A stretch of DNA of 64,000 bases from Bettongia penicillata ogilbyi (GCA_023548195.1 JAJHZJ010000252.1:4414841-4478840); one strand, 5' to 3'; counted from the stretch's first letter, positions 20,322 to 32,524 are shown. Notes: generated by a model from the letters alone, not told the origin. Program-made: numbers and translations.

Positions 20322-21189
20322 CTCCTAAGTCCCTACTGGTGATTTATCACCTGATTATCAATTAGTCAGCCAGACTTAATTAGTTTTTAGAAAGGTGTAT
20401 TTACTAAGGTCCTACATACAGATGAAGAAAGGCCCAAAAGAAGTGTCTTGCACAGTGTCACTCGGGGAATAAAAATGGGACTTACACCCATGTTCTATGT
20501 CTCTTCGATGGTGATCTTTCCACTATACGGAGCTGATGCTGCCCCTCCCTCTGGAAGACTACAGTTTTCATGATATTCTCCAGACATGTGCTCAGAAACT
20601 AGGTCAGAAGGATTCCCAGCTACAGGAGCAGTCCCAGTTGTAGGTGGAACAGGCAGCCATTGCAGGAGTATAATTTGAGTGTATGACATCTAACCGCCAA
20701 CAGATCCCTCATCCCTTAAGTCCCTTCTGGCAGAGTTTCTCCTTTAGAGTAAAGCATTGAAGTTCTCTTTGAAAAGACCAATGTAACATGTGACCTAGCC
20801 ACCATTAATTAAGGAAAATTAATTTGTTTATCAGATTACACAGCCAGCCATTTAGCCAGACCCTGAGGGGACAAACGATCAGGCAAATTTAGGTGAAGGA
20901 AGGTCAGGCAAAGCCTGCAGCTTGGGATGACTCCCAGGTTGGGCAGACCCAGGTGATTTAACCAAGCTGAGGACACTGAGCTCCTGATGGGGTGGGCGGA
21001 GGGCAGGATTGCTAAAACAGAAGAGGAAAAAGGGATAGAAAGTGAAGAAACTAAACTTTTTCCTTTTTTCCCTAGGAAAAAAAATGTGAGAAGAGGTTGA
21101 ATTCCTCTGAGAATTAAAGAAAAGATAATAAAATTTTGTATATGTGATTGCACACAGAAAGAACTGATAAGACTATTATATATGAAATC
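20322..21189. other. Unassigned DNA, no gene seen
   Basis: A faint MIR-like patch lies at 20395-20475. The 105-codon minus frame at 20836-21153 has no recognised domain. Confidence 0.35.
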
Positions 21190-22115
21190 ACAAATTTCTA
21201 TGATTCTTTTTAATTATTTTTCAAAGTTTATTAATTTATTTGTTTTCAGTTTTCAACAATCGCTTCTATAAGGTTTAAATTTTCTCCCCCTTACTCCCCA
21301 CTCCCTCCTCAAGATTACATGCAATCTTATATGGGCTCCACACATACATTCTTATTAAACATATTTTTCACATTAGTCACGTAGCATAGAATAATTAAAA
21401 TGAGTGGGAGAAATCATGAAAGAACAAAATTAAACATAACAAAGGAGAAAATGGTCTACTTCATTCTGTGCTTTAACTCCATAGTTCTTTCTCTGGATGT
21501 GGATGGTATTTTGCATCATGAGTCCTTTGGAAATGTTTTAGTTCCTTGCATTACTATGAAGTCTATCAGAAACTGCTGTCAGCCCTTGAACACTACGGCT
21601 ATTACTGTGCATAATGTTCTCCTGATTCTGTTCACTTCACTCAGCAACAGCTCATATAAGTCTTTCCAGGTTTTTCTGAAGTCTACCTGTTCATAGCACA
21701 ACAGTATTCCATTACATTCAAATCCTACAACTTGTTCACTCATTCCCCAGTTGATGGACATTCCCTCAATTTCCAATTCTTGGCCACCACAAAAAGAGTT
21801 GCTATAAATATTTTTGTTCACGTGGGTCCTTTTCCCATTGCTATGATCATTTTGGGATACAGCACTAGAAGTGATATTGCTGGGTCAAAGGGTATGCACA
21901 TTTTTATAGCCCTTTGGTCATAGTTCCAAATTGCCCTCCAGAAGGGTTGGATCAGCTCACAGCTCCACCAACAATGAATTAGTGTTCCAGCTCTCCCACA
22001 TCTTCTCCAGCTTTTATCACTTTCCTCTTTTGTCATGTTAGCCAATCTGATAGGTGTGAGGTGGTACCTCAGAGTTGTTTTGATTTGTGTCTCTCTAATC
22101 AATAGTGATTTAAAT
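21190..22115 (-). mobile_element. LINE-1 3' end with ORF2 C-terminal remnant
   Basis: On the minus strand the right part (about 22115-21740) encodes a broken but recognisable L1 ORF2 C-terminus. It has the pattern QIKTTLRYHLTPIR, then a Trp-rich 'HCWWSCELIQPFW' region, then 'IPFDPAISLL' and a terminal 'NGMEY' motif, with stops and frame changes. The left part is the L1 3' region. Normal ORF2 is about 1,250-1,300 residues, and only the last 150 or so remain. Non-functional. Confidence 0.85.
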
Positions 22116-22259
22116 CTCTATCATTCAGCACCTTTAGTGGATCACTTTCAAGTCAGTCAGTGAGAAAGAGAATTCACTACTGGTCCTCTGGAGTCTTGGT
22201 CAATGATTGCATTTGTAAAGATAAGGGCCAGCCTAGACACTTACCCCTTTCCACTTAAA
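22116..22259. other. Unassigned short spacer
   Basis: Nothing recognised. Confidence 0.3.
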
Positions 22260-22552
22260 GGAGGGAAGGAAGAAAGGAAGAAAGGAAGGAAATAAGCACA
22301 AGCATTTATTAAGCACCTACTATTTGTCAGGCACTGTGCTAAGCACTTTAAAAATATTATCTCATTTGATTCTTACAACAACTCTGAGAAAAAAGTTCTA
22401 TTTTTAATCCTCATTTTATAGCTGAAGAAACTGAGGTAGATAGATGTTAAGTGGTTTGACCAGGATCACACAGCTAGTAGGCATCAAGGGTCAATCTTGC
22501 AGGTTTTCCTGACTCCAGACCCAGTGTCATTTGGCCATCTAGTTGCCTTTAG
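22260..22552 (-). mobile_element. MIR-type SINE with a purine tract at its 3' side
   Basis: 'ggcactgtgctaagcacttt', 'attatctcatttgattctta', 'ctcattttatagctgaagaa' and 'accaggatcacacagctagt'. The left edge is a GGAA/GAAA tract (22260-22292), which on the element strand would be a TTCC tail. The copy at 58418-58697 has the same arrangement. Confidence 0.8.
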
Positions 22553-23234
22553 GTCACTGAAGCAAATGATAAGATGCTATAACCAGATACCTTAACCAGT
22601 CAAGACCTTCTTGATTCATACTAGTTGTTAATAGGACCTACACACCCATTCATTGAATCAATCAATTTTAGGCTTTACAGTAAGTGTCACAAGTCCTTGA
22701 TTAATTAGGTGTCTTTGAAATTGGATGAACTGAAGTGGCATTGCACGGAAAGTCTGTTTATGTTGAGGACTTGGTCATGCCCCATGGAGTTTGCATAAAA
22801 CAAGCAAGATAGTTGCGACCAGATATTGAGGGTCTAGTAGTTTAGTGGTAGAAGATTGGAGCACAGCCCCTGAGAGAGATTTGCTGGTATTGAGGACTTG
22901 GGGGGCGGGGCGGAAGGGGAGGAAGTGCAGGAAGTTTGAATAAAATAGCAAACCAGTCTGTAATCCAAAGGTTCAACTATCGGGCAATAGAAAGGAGATA
23001 TAGGAATTTATTGGGGGCTGGAAGGGGAGAGAACTTTTCTCATGATAGATGAAGGACTTTATGAACTTTGGAGATTTGGGGGATTTGGACTTTGTCATTG
23101 GTATCCCAATGATGTTCCCAGGACAGCAGCTCCAGGTAACCATGTTGGTCTTGGGAGACAAAGACCTGATGATGAAAGACAAATTCAAGGCTCTAAAAGA
23201 CCAACAGAAAAGCTATGCCATACCTAAAGGAAAC
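22553..23234. other. Unassigned DNA with one GC-box cluster and one open frame
   Basis: A G-rich stretch at about 22900-22925 contains two overlapping GGGGCGG-like Sp1 sites. An open frame at 23049-23366 (105 codons, plus) begins in non-repeat DNA with a moderately complex sequence, then runs into an L1 3' end. It is preceded in frame by a stop, has no recognisable domain and no splice context, and is not called as a gene. Confidence 0.35.
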
Positions 23235-23540
23235 ATCTACATCTTGCCTAATAAAAACCTCTGTCCAGAGAAAGAATTGGGGAGGCTGAATACAGAACAA
23301 AGCATGCTATTTTCTCTCTTGTTTTGCTTTTTGTGGTTTTTCTCTTTTGTTCTGATTCTTTTTTAACAACATGACTATTATGAAAATGTGTTTAATATTA
23401 TTATACATATATAGCCTATATCCAATTGCTTGCCATCTTGGGGAGGGAGGAAGGGAGAAAAAATCTGGCACTCAAGATCTTATAAAAGTGAATGCTGAAA
23501 ACTATCTTTGCATGTAGTTGTAAGAAATAAAATACTAGTA
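23235..23540 (+). mobile_element. LINE-1 3' UTR terminus
   Basis: 'ctgtccagagaaagaattgg', 'gaatacagaacaaagcatgc', 'tatatagcctatatccaatt', 'ggggagggaggaagggagaa' and 'aaataaaatactagta' follow the marsupial L1 3' end in order. Confidence 0.82.
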
Positions 23541-23555
23541 CAATGCCGAGGGGAG

Positions 23556-23790
23556 GAAAACATCTACATCATACATGTTTTGAATATGTTGAATTTGACA
23601 TCAAGACATCCAGTTTGAGATGTCCAAAAAGGAGAGGTAGGACTGATGCTTACGGGAAAGAGATCATGGTTAGACATCTGCAATGATGATTTGCAAATTA
23701 TCTGCTAGAAATGATCATTGAACCCCTGGGAAGTGATCAAAACAGTGTCAAAACCCAGAGAAGAGGAAGAATCTAGGAGAAAAAGAGGGG
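23556..23790 (-). mobile_element. LINE L2 fragment
   Basis: 'tttgaatatgttgaatttga', 'atccagtttgagatgtccaa' and 'gatcattgaacccctggga' match antisense L2 from the reverse-transcriptase region. The same phrases recur at 27.86-28.01 kb. Confidence 0.65.
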
Positions 23791-24169
23791 TCTCATGCTT
23801 TTCTCCAAAAGCCATCTGCATCATTTGACATTTCATGACTTTAATTAAAGCAAATATCTGGGTTAAGGATTTCTAGAAAATTGGTACTTAAGAAAGGATG
23901 CAATTTGAGCTGCATTGTTAGGTGATACAGTAAGCAGGCATCATCTGTTAGTGCTCTCTCTTCTAAGGCTAAGTCTAACCCCTGGTATTCTGGCTCTGGG
24001 AAATTAGCCTTCATTTTATCTCCCCGGAAGCAGGCTTCATGCCCAGGAAGCTCAGTACTGAGAAAGCCTCGTCATCCTCCAAGATCTCATCAGCCCGGGT
24101 ACTCTACCCTCTACCCTATAAACAAGAACTCTTTAAGGAGGAAACTCAGCTCAAAACATCTCATTCCTC
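23791..24169. other. Unassigned DNA, no gene seen
   Basis: Nothing recognised. Confidence 0.3.
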
Positions 24170-24392
24170 ATTTGCCTGCATGACTTGGGTACTTCTCTGA
24201 CTTTCCCACCATGCTCCCTATTCCACCTGTGCCTCTCTCCTTTCCATTTTATTCATTGCCTTCCTCCATTAGATTGTAAGCTCCTTGGTGGCAGGAACAG
24301 TCTTTTTTTTTCTTATTTGTATCTCCAGCACTTAGCACAGTGCCTAGTACGTAGTAGGTGCCTAATCAATGTGTATTGACTGACTGACCTCA
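24170..24392 (+). mobile_element. LINE L2 3' end, first of three in a row
   Basis: 'agattgtaagctccttggtg', 'cagcacttagcacagtgcct' and 'agtaggtgcctaatcaatgt'. Confidence 0.78.
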
Positions 24393-24429
24393 CATTACTT
24401 AGTGGTCTTTTCTAGGTGATGCTGCCATT

Positions 24430-24625
24430 TATGTAACACTCACATTAGAATGTAAATTACCTGAGAGTAGGGACCATCTTCATGGCTGGTATTTGTATTG
24501 TCGCCATTTAATACAGTACCTAGTACCTTTTATTGTTTGTTCAGAGGTTCAGTCATGTCTGAATCACATACTAGTCATTTACTAAATGCTTTTTCATTCA
24601 TTCATTCATTCATTCATTCATCTAC
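24430..24625 (+). mobile_element. LINE L2 3' end, second of three, with (ATTC)n tail
   Basis: 'attagaatgtaaattacctg', 'agtagggaccatcttcatgg' and 'atttaatacagtacctagta'. A short SINE-tail scrap ('gttcagtcatgtctgaatca') follows, then CATT tetranucleotides at about 24595-24620. Confidence 0.6.
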
Positions 24626-24654
24626 TCTGAATCTATCTTGTAATATTGGTGTAT

Positions 24655-24779
24655 ATGTCATCACCTCCAATACAATGTAAACCTTTTGAGGGAAAGGACT
24701 ACTTTTGTTTTTTATCTGTATCTCTAGAGCTTATCTAGCAGTACATGACACACATTAAGTATTTAATAAATACGTGATG
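24655..24779 (+). mobile_element. LINE L2 3' end, third of three
   Basis: 'caatgtaaaccttttgaggg', 'atctgtatctctagagctta' and 'gtatttaataaatacgtgat'. Confidence 0.65.
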
Positions 24780-24867
24780 GTCAGTTTACTAATTAATTTA
24801 CCTACCAAGCAGAAAAATCTGCCTGGATTTTTGTACTGCTTTCGAGAGTATGGATGAATTAGAGGTT

Positions 24868-25033
24868 GAGTTAATAGAAAGAGCAATGGATTTGGAATCA
24901 TATGACTTAGGATCAAAATCTGACTCTGTTTCTTACTACTTGTGTAAGCGTGAGCGAATGATTTCACCTTTCTGGACTTCAGTTAAATGGTCTTTAAGAT
25001 CTCTTCCAGCTCTAAATCCTATAGTCTCTTTTT
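24868..25033 (+). mobile_element. MIR-type SINE
   Basis: 'agagcaatggatttggaatc', 'actacttgtgtaagcgtgag' and 'agatctcttccagctctaaa', ending 'tcctatagtc'. Confidence 0.7.
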
Positions 25034-25724
25034 ATTTCCTGGAAGCCTGATTGGGACATATGTTGTGACAGAGAATGTTTCTACTTTTGTATACTGAAAT
25101 CTGGGCAATTATATCATCTTTCCTATTAGGCTATAGAGTCTATAGCATGACCATTGAAGATATCATACCTGGGAGCTTCAAAAAGAAGGAGATATCATTA
25201 GCCTACATACCACCAGAATACATACATTCTCCTTCTACATATGTAGAAATGTATATGAAAGGGCTATTGCCTCTAAGTTCTATCCTTCATCCTAGGATTT
25301 TCCATATTTTCTGGTTATTTATTTTTGTGGAATGATTTTTAAGACAAAGTCCATGCCCCCAAAATAACTCCTCCCTCCTTCTTTTCCTGTTGTTCCCTGA
25401 TGTTTGGGGTGGTGTGTGTGTGTGGGGGGTGTATTTTTACTATTAGCATTGAGTTCTTGATTCATCAATGATCCCCAACCACAGAACCAAAGAACTTCAA
25501 TTCTACTTCTCCAGTTAACTGCTGGACATTTCTTAAATGCCCTTGATTTCCTTATAAAGTCACATATCTGAAATCTAGATTCCTTATTTCTTCCTATAGT
25601 GGTATTTTTAGTGATATACTTTCAAGACCTTAAAATAAAAAGATTTTGATATTGTGCTCTCTCCCTCCTTCCCTCTCTGTCTCTCTCCACCCCCCCTCCC
25701 CATATTCCCCTTCCCCCAATAATC
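25034..25724. other. Unassigned DNA, pyrimidine-rich near the end
   Basis: No element recognised. A C/T-rich stretch lies at 25660-25715. Confidence 0.35.
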
Positions 25725-26040
25725 ATTTCTTGTTCAATGTTTTCTCTGTAAATTCTCTCATCTGTTCCTTGCTTTCTATTCCTGTGGTTACCACCCTGGC
25801 TCTGGTCCTTATCATCAAACATGGAGGTAAAATAGTATTTAACAAGCCTTGTATTTTCTGGTCTTCCATTCTGCACCCCCACTTCAGAACATGATTCCCA
25901 TACTCATAGACCCCAAACACTCTCCTACACAAAAACTCTCTGTGGCTCACCACCGCTCATATAGGATAAGGTCGAAACTCCTTACTACTCAAGTCTCTCC
26001 ACAACCTGGAGCCTAACCATTCAAGCTAATTTCCCAATAA
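25725..26040 (+). mobile_element. LINE L2 fragment
   Basis: 'tccttgctttctattcctgt', 'ctctggtccttatcatc' and later 'actcaagtctctccacaacc' follow the L2 sense order with deletions. Short open frames through it on both strands are by-products. Confidence 0.55.
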
Positions 26041-26977
26041 ATAATTTTCATGATAAGATCTAGAATTTTTTTAATGGGTCAAAACTTTCCATTCTACAAT
26101 TAAAGAGAGGTTTGAGAATACTAAATTATTCCATGTGTATTTTTATTATACTGACATTTCATAATTCTTACAGTTTTTTAAAATGTCTGGGACCTTTCAA
26201 TGATTTACAGAAGCAGCATATATAAATTGTTTATATTTGTAAAGTATATACTTTTAGATAGAAGTAACACTCTAGCTTAAATTTCCACTGAATTATAAAA
26301 GACTGGCACTACAGCCTTTCTGGGAACAGGTTTTAAATAAGTAGCATGGGGAGAGAGCATGAAGCCCTTATGGACCTGATAAAGAAAGGGCATAGTCTAG
26401 AAAGATATTGCACAGAACAGCTGGGAGCTCACAAGATTGGCCAACAATTTTGCCAGGTATTCTATTCACAAGACAAATGAATGCATAATGGATATATTCT
26501 CAGCTCATCTGCTGGTGTTGATCTGTGCTTTTATTAGTGTGGGCAGCTCCTCTATTACTTACCGTCTTAGAGAACTGTCAGGAGACACTGAAAGCTTGTG
26601 ATATGGTCATGGTCACACAGCTGGTAGGCATTCAGTCTACATCTTGCCTCCAAAGTTAGATTTCTGTCTGTTACATCAAATCACCTTCTTACTTATAATT
26701 TCCATATAGTAAAAAAAAAATTAATAGGGGAGGACTTCAGAATGGAAGGCAGACATTTAGTAAAAAAAAAGCATTGCCTAATAAAGCAAGGGAGAAAGGC
26801 AGGAAGGGAGAGGTCATCAAGGTAAGCCATCTTATGCCCGTGAAATATGTTCCAAATAATGATAAATATGGGAGGAGAGGAAAATGCCCAAGTTATTGAG
26901 AAATCAAAGAAGGAAATGACAGACAAGAAAGACAGATTCTTTTTTTTTTTCCTTTGTTTCCTTTGTAAGTCAAGACA
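26041..26977. other. Mostly unassigned; one MIR scrap
   Basis: A MIR-like fragment in antisense ('atggtcacacagctggtagg', 'ttacatcaaatcacctt') lies at about 26600-26688. No gene seen. Confidence 0.4.
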
Positions 26978-28013
26978 CATTTTTAAGTGCCTTGTATGTT
27001 AAGTGTCAGGGATACAAAGAAAGACAAAAAAAAAATTCCCTGCTCTCAAAGAGTTCACAATCTTATGTGGGAAACAACATGCAAGCAACCATTCACCAAT
27101 TATACATATATGATAATATGTTACATTCATACATACGTGATAAATTAGAGATAATTAACAGAGGAAGGCACTAGAATTAAGGAGACTCAGGAAAGATTTC
27201 TTATGGAAGGTGAGATTTTAGTTGGGACTTGAATTAATCCAAGCAAGCCAGGAGGGGGAGATGAATAGGAGAGAATTTCTGATGGGGGGAGGGGCAGTCA
27301 GTGAAAGTTCCCAGAGCCAAAAGATGCACTGTCTTGTGCAACGAACAGCAAAGAGTGTCACTTGGATGAGTAATGTATAAGATTAGAAAGGTGTTAAGAG
27401 ATCAAGTTTTGAAGGGCTTTGAATGCCAAAGGAAGAGTTTTCCATTCGATCCTGGAGGTGATAGGGAGCCCCTGGAGTTTGTTGAATAGGTGGGTGACAT
27501 GGTAAAATCTATACTTTAGGAAGATTAATTTGACTGCTAAGTAGGGAGAAGAGGCTGCAAGACCAACCAAAAGGCTATTGCAACCAGGCATTAGGTGATG
27601 AGAGCATGCACCAGAGTAGCTGAGTGTCCGCAGAGAGAAGGAGGATATATTTGAGAGACATTATGAAGATGAAATCCACAGGGCTTGGTGACAGATTGGA
27701 TATGGAGGGGTCAGAGAGAGGGAGGACTCTCTCTTCAAAAGATGACACCTAAGTTGCAAGCCAGAATGACTGAGAGAAAGATGGTACCCTTGACAGTAAT
27801 AGAGAAATTCAGAAAGGGTAAGGGTTTGAGGAAAAAGGGCATATTTCAGTTCAGGGCATACTAAGCTTAAGGTCTATGGAACATCCAATTCAAAATGTCC
27901 TATAAGCATTTGGAAGTCGAGTATGAGGTCAGGACTAAATAAATAGATCAGAGAATCATTACCATAGAGATGATGACAGAATCCATAGGAGCTGATGAGA
28001 TCCCAAGGGACCA
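26978..28013 (-). mobile_element. Longest LINE L2 copy in the window, about 1 kb
   Basis: A continuous run of antisense L2 phrases: 'tgtcagggatacaaagaaag', 'aattaacagaggaaggcact', 'ggaaggtgagattttagttg', 'gggtgacatggtaaaatcta', 'aggctattgcaaccaggcat', 'cttggtgacagattggatat', 'gacacctaagttgcaagcc' and 'aggagctgatgagatcccaa'. It covers the reverse-transcriptase end and the 3' region. Frames are broken and no intact ORF remains. Confidence 0.82.
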
Positions 28014-29084
28014 TACACATAAAGGGTTACCCTATTTATCTATTTTGCTTCTCTCTGATTTTCTTGAAAATGATACAAAAGACCAGCACATAAAGGCACA
28101 TACATTTCTGAAACACAAGAAACCAAGCATGTGACTTTTCTTTTAAGAAAACAGCAAGAATGGAACTAATCAGTTCCAGCCCCTGCAGCTTGTTTTAGTT
28201 CATGTAGACATAGTGCCTCTATTTTCTTTCTGGCCCCTTTATTTCTACACCTCATTTGTTCCTACGACCCAAATGATGGCATATCACGAATGCTTTCACT
28301 TCAAGGGTTGTCCATCTCCCTTTTGGCACTCCCAAACCTCCAATGGCATTCAGTAATGAAATGACTATTTCCTCTCTTTCTCCCATCTGCCTACTTTATT
28401 AGGGCCTGTGGGGATGCCTCCTTTCCAACACATCTCATAAGCTACCTGCTCTTGCTTGCCTGCCCACTAGTTTAAAGTCTCCTCTGTCAGGCATACTGCA
28501 TGCATTTAGCATCTGAAATTAATGCCAAGAAACAGATGCCTTATCTGTGGGAATGTTTATAAATAAAGCTCATGGGACAAATAGCTTGCTAGAGGCAAGG
28601 CAGATAATTTTTGAATACAAGTGGTTATGACATTATTAGATTTTCCTCAGAGACCTTCCACAGAGAAGGCTACAGTCTTTGCTGCAAATTAAAAAGTGCA
28701 ACTGAAAGTTACCAATTGTGTATCCTAAAAGTACACATAGCATATATTTTATAAACTTAAATGGGCACCCTAACATCTGCACATAAACAGATACATTTCT
28801 AATTCATTAACTGGTATCGTCTAGGCAAGACAGAGATTTGATTGCAGGGAGCAGCTATTCCTGCATAGAGTATTCATGTATAAGAACAGAGATCATCGAA
28901 AGATAGGTTGGCAGAACTTCCCATTACTGAAGGAATATCTTTTCTTTTGGTTAAAAGGTTATGGAAAGGTAGTAAGATGGGATTTTTTATCCTATCAGAG
29001 TATTTTCTGTCCATACACATATTTAGCATCTCTAAAGAAGACACATGCCAATGTATTCTCACCTGAGAATTAGTCCAGTTCAAT
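28014..29084. other. Repeat-free interval, possible conserved noncoding DNA
   Basis: About 28140-28870 contains no repeat family I recognise and no open frame. It is AT-rich with dispersed TAAT-core, octamer-like and E-box-like words. It looks like unique DNA and could be a regulatory element, but conservation cannot be judged here. Confidence 0.35.
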
Positions 29085-29195
29085 TCAATTAAACAAATAT
29101 TGAATAGGCATATACTATGTGTCAAGTGCTGCTGATACAGAAACAAAAACACAATAGGTCCCTGTTCTCAAGAAATTAATGCAGTATGTGGCAAA
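29085..29195 (-). mobile_element. LINE L2 3' end fragment
   Basis: 'tactatgtgtcaagtgctgc', 'tgatacagaaacaaaaacac' and 'ggtccctgttctcaagaaat' in antisense L2 order. Confidence 0.6.
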
Positions 29196-29867
29196 AATGA
29201 TATTTACAGAGAGATAGTTCCATAGCAACAGAATTATAAACAGATCAAGCAATGTAACAGCAATAGTTTTGCAATTTTATAGTAGAGCTTGATAACTATA
29301 TTAATGATGTTATTGTGAAATAATGTTGATCAGATGATCTTTATGCAGAATATGACTATATATCATTAGACAAACAGAGTATATTATTAATACTGCATAT
29401 CATGATGACATACAAATTATATATGTATGTATATACATATACACACAAACATATATACATGTACACAGGTAGACTTGCCCAATATTCAGTCAATTCAATA
29501 AAAATTCAGGAAGTCAAGGTTTGGTATATTAATTGAATTTTTGTCTGATCTGGTTAATACTTTATTTGAATTGAGGAACCAGGTGAAAGGTGAAAAATCT
29601 TAGTCAGTTATTTGTTTTGTCTATACTTGCTTTTAACACTTTGAGGATTCATATTTCATTGGTATAGGCAATTCTTCCATTCATGTTGATCCTTAGTAAC
29701 ATTTTATGCATTCCTATGGATAAAAAAATGCAACTGTTGGCCAACCTTCTGGTGATGGGCCTCAAAATTTAGCTCTTTTGGTTCTCAAAAAAGTTGTACT
29801 GCTCAGGATGTGACTACCCTTGACATCTCCCCATCTGTTCCATTCCATTCTAATCAAATCAATTCAA
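29196..29867. other. Unassigned AT-rich DNA
   Basis: A TATG/CATA microsatellite lies at 29417-29463. No gene or named repeat. Confidence 0.4.
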
Positions 29868-30100
29868 AGAGCGCTTATTAGTCAGTCAGCAAGCAGCCAT
29901 TAATCACCTAATATAGGTCAGGCACAGAGATATGTGGTGGGCATAAGAAGAGAAAAAGAAAAGAAATCTCTGACCTTAAGAAACTTATGTGCTACTAGAA
30001 GGAATAGACATTTATACAGGTAAAAATATAGAATAATTTGAGAAGGAAGTGAGTACTGTTTACTAGGAGAAACAAGAGATGGGAAAGTAGTGTGAGGTGT
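29868..30100 (-). mobile_element. LINE L2 3' end fragment
   Basis: 'taatataggtcaggcacaga', 'ctctgaccttaagaaactta', 'tgtgctactagaaggaatag' and 'catttatacaggtaaa'. Diverged. Confidence 0.55.
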
Positions 30101-31737
30101 CAGGGTTTCTACCTTTGACAATCTGAGATAATTTGCATGCCTTAATCAGTGAACTTTTTCCGGGGTGCTTTTGTCAGCCCCAAAGAGTCAGATTCCCCTT
30201 ACCCTAAATGAATTAAATCGTAGTTTGTATACTGTGGAAATACAATCTGAATTCGATGTCTGTTTCATATAGACACAGCTTAAGTTGGTGTTTGTCACAG
30301 GAACCACTGTTGACCTACGAGACTCTTCAGGTAAATTATGGGACAATCTCTTGTAGTACCTATGTTTGATTTTTTTATTCCAGCATTTATACATCCTTTA
30401 GTTATCACAGTCAGTGAGAGTTGATTATCCCCCAGAGAATTATAGAATCTCACTGGAATGTCTGATCACAAGGAATGTTCATCTTTCCATTAATTTTATT
30501 GAGATCTATTTTGTGGTAGCGAACAGGAATGGGGGAGGGGAGAGGTCTTTGTCCCTGCCTGAGTGATAGATAGATTTAAATAGTTTGAGAACCAGGAATT
30601 GGATCTCCCCAAAAATATTTTTTTTCATCCCAGTCTATGTACACAGCTGGGCCATGTCTGTCATCTAGGGATCTAGTGACTTTTCAACTAGGGCAGTAAC
30701 AGTCGATGATGATGAGGCATGAGAAAGAGAAGAGCTCTGAATGACACGAGGCCAGGGTACCTACTCTTCCCAAAAGACAGAGATTTCACTTTGTGGAGGC
30801 TTAAAAATCCTACTTGAGAACAAAATTACTGCTCATTCGGAAAGTGCTCTTTCCAATGATTATTCAGGGTTTTTTTTTCCTCTCTCCTTTGCCTGCCATC
30901 ATTTGACATCACCATTAATGGGCACTAAGCAACACAGGGAGAGATAAAGGAAAGGGAACAAAGACATTATTGTTAATCAAAAAAAAAATTTTTTTATAAA
31001 AATGAGTTTGTATGTTGAATTTCTAACAAATAAACACAAAAAGCCTTTATGCTTGGAAAGAAACCTTTTTTTTCCCCATTACATAGAATTCTCTCTAAGG
31101 AGTCTATTCTGCCCTTGATGGACACGCATAACTCATTAACATTAAGTGAGAGGTCAACCAGGAAAGAGAATACCTCTCTAGTATAAGAGACACCTCATTC
31201 TGGCAGGCACAGTCTGTGGAACCCCCTAGTTACCAGCCAGTTTCTCTGCAGTTTTCTTTGTTTCTTTCTTTTTTTTTCCACTGGAGGAAGTCTTATTTAA
31301 TGGTCATTACAAAGTAGATTTTGGTAGGGAGTACCACACAAATTTCATGTTAATAATGACAAGAACTCAGCACATATAATTCCCCTGTGCCACTCAGAAA
31401 ATTTACCCTATATTGTTTTCCTAACACAGAGAAAATAGGATTCCTTGTTCGGTTTAATAGATTTTAATTTAATGACCATTAAGGTGGAATAACAAATCCC
31501 TACCCAAGATGTTATATTTTTTCCTATCATACTCCAAATCAAGCAACACATAAGACTTTTTATAGAAAAACTGGATTGTATTTCTAAACAATGAGGAAAG
31601 AAAAGAAAAAACTCATTTAACATATGGCTTAATTATGTGTTTATAATTTTTAAGAAGTAGTTTGTACTGAACTGCTTTACCCAATTCAATTATTGTTCTG
31701 ATTTTTAATATCATATTCCTGTATGTCCTCTTTTGCA
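30101..31737. other. 1.6 kb of unassigned DNA
   Basis: No repeats recognised beyond short A/T runs. Minus frames at 30188-30394 and 31408-31623 are short and featureless. Confidence 0.35.
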
Positions 31738-31960
31738 TCGCAGTATTGTGGAAAGAACGCGTATCAGGTGACCTAAGAAGGCATCCCAACTCTGAGGCTT
31801 ACTGCCTGTGTGATGGCGGGCTAGTTGTTCATGTCAATGCATTTCAGTTTCCTCACCTGTAAAAGAGAGTAATACTTTTGATAGCTACTGTATGGAGTTG
31901 AGGGGAAAACCCTTTGGAAATGTGTATAAATGCTACGTAAATGTGAGCTGTTGTAATTAT
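31738..31960 (+). mobile_element. MIR-type SINE
   Basis: 'cagtattgtggaaagaacgc', 'tactgcctgtgtgatggcgg', 'tttcagtttcctcacctgta' and 'tgtataaatgctacgtaaat'. Confidence 0.75.
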
Positions 31961-32524
31961 TCTCACTTTCATTTTTGTTTTTGCCGTTGTGGAAATTTAT
32001 TAAAGAAGCATCATTCAATGGCTTACTGACTTATTCTTCTGTCTTATCTTCCAGTCTTAAGTTGTGAACATCTGCACAACATCACACTTTGGCTACATCT
32101 ACAAACGAATTTGTTCTTGGGGGAGTGAGGATGGTTTCATTCAGTGAAACAGTTGTTTAGTAACCAGAGAGTAATTAGATGTTCTGAAAATAACAGTGTT
32201 TGATTTAATTCAACAGTATTTTTATTGTATTTTAAATAAGTTTTTACTTACGTATTTTCTTCTTTTTACATCATCTTCATTTTCTCTAGAGTCGTTGCCT
32301 CTACTCCATCCTGAGAGGCATCTCACATAACAAATAATATGTTTAAGGCAAAAAAAATAGAAAAAGAAATAAAGAAAGGGGAAACCAGCATGACTGATTG
32401 ATACATCAAAATGAAGCCATTGAAAATATAAGCAAATGTACAATATTTGTGGACCTCACATCAGTGAAGGGCTGGGGTGGGGTGAACATTATTTTTAAAT
32501 TTCTTTTAATAAATTATTAATTAT
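31961..32524. other. Unassigned DNA, no gene seen
   Basis: Nothing recognised. Confidence 0.3.

Noticed and set aside
22895..22925. CpG island or promoter
   Set aside because: Only a G-rich run with two Sp1-like words. CpG is otherwise sparse and the stretch is far too short.
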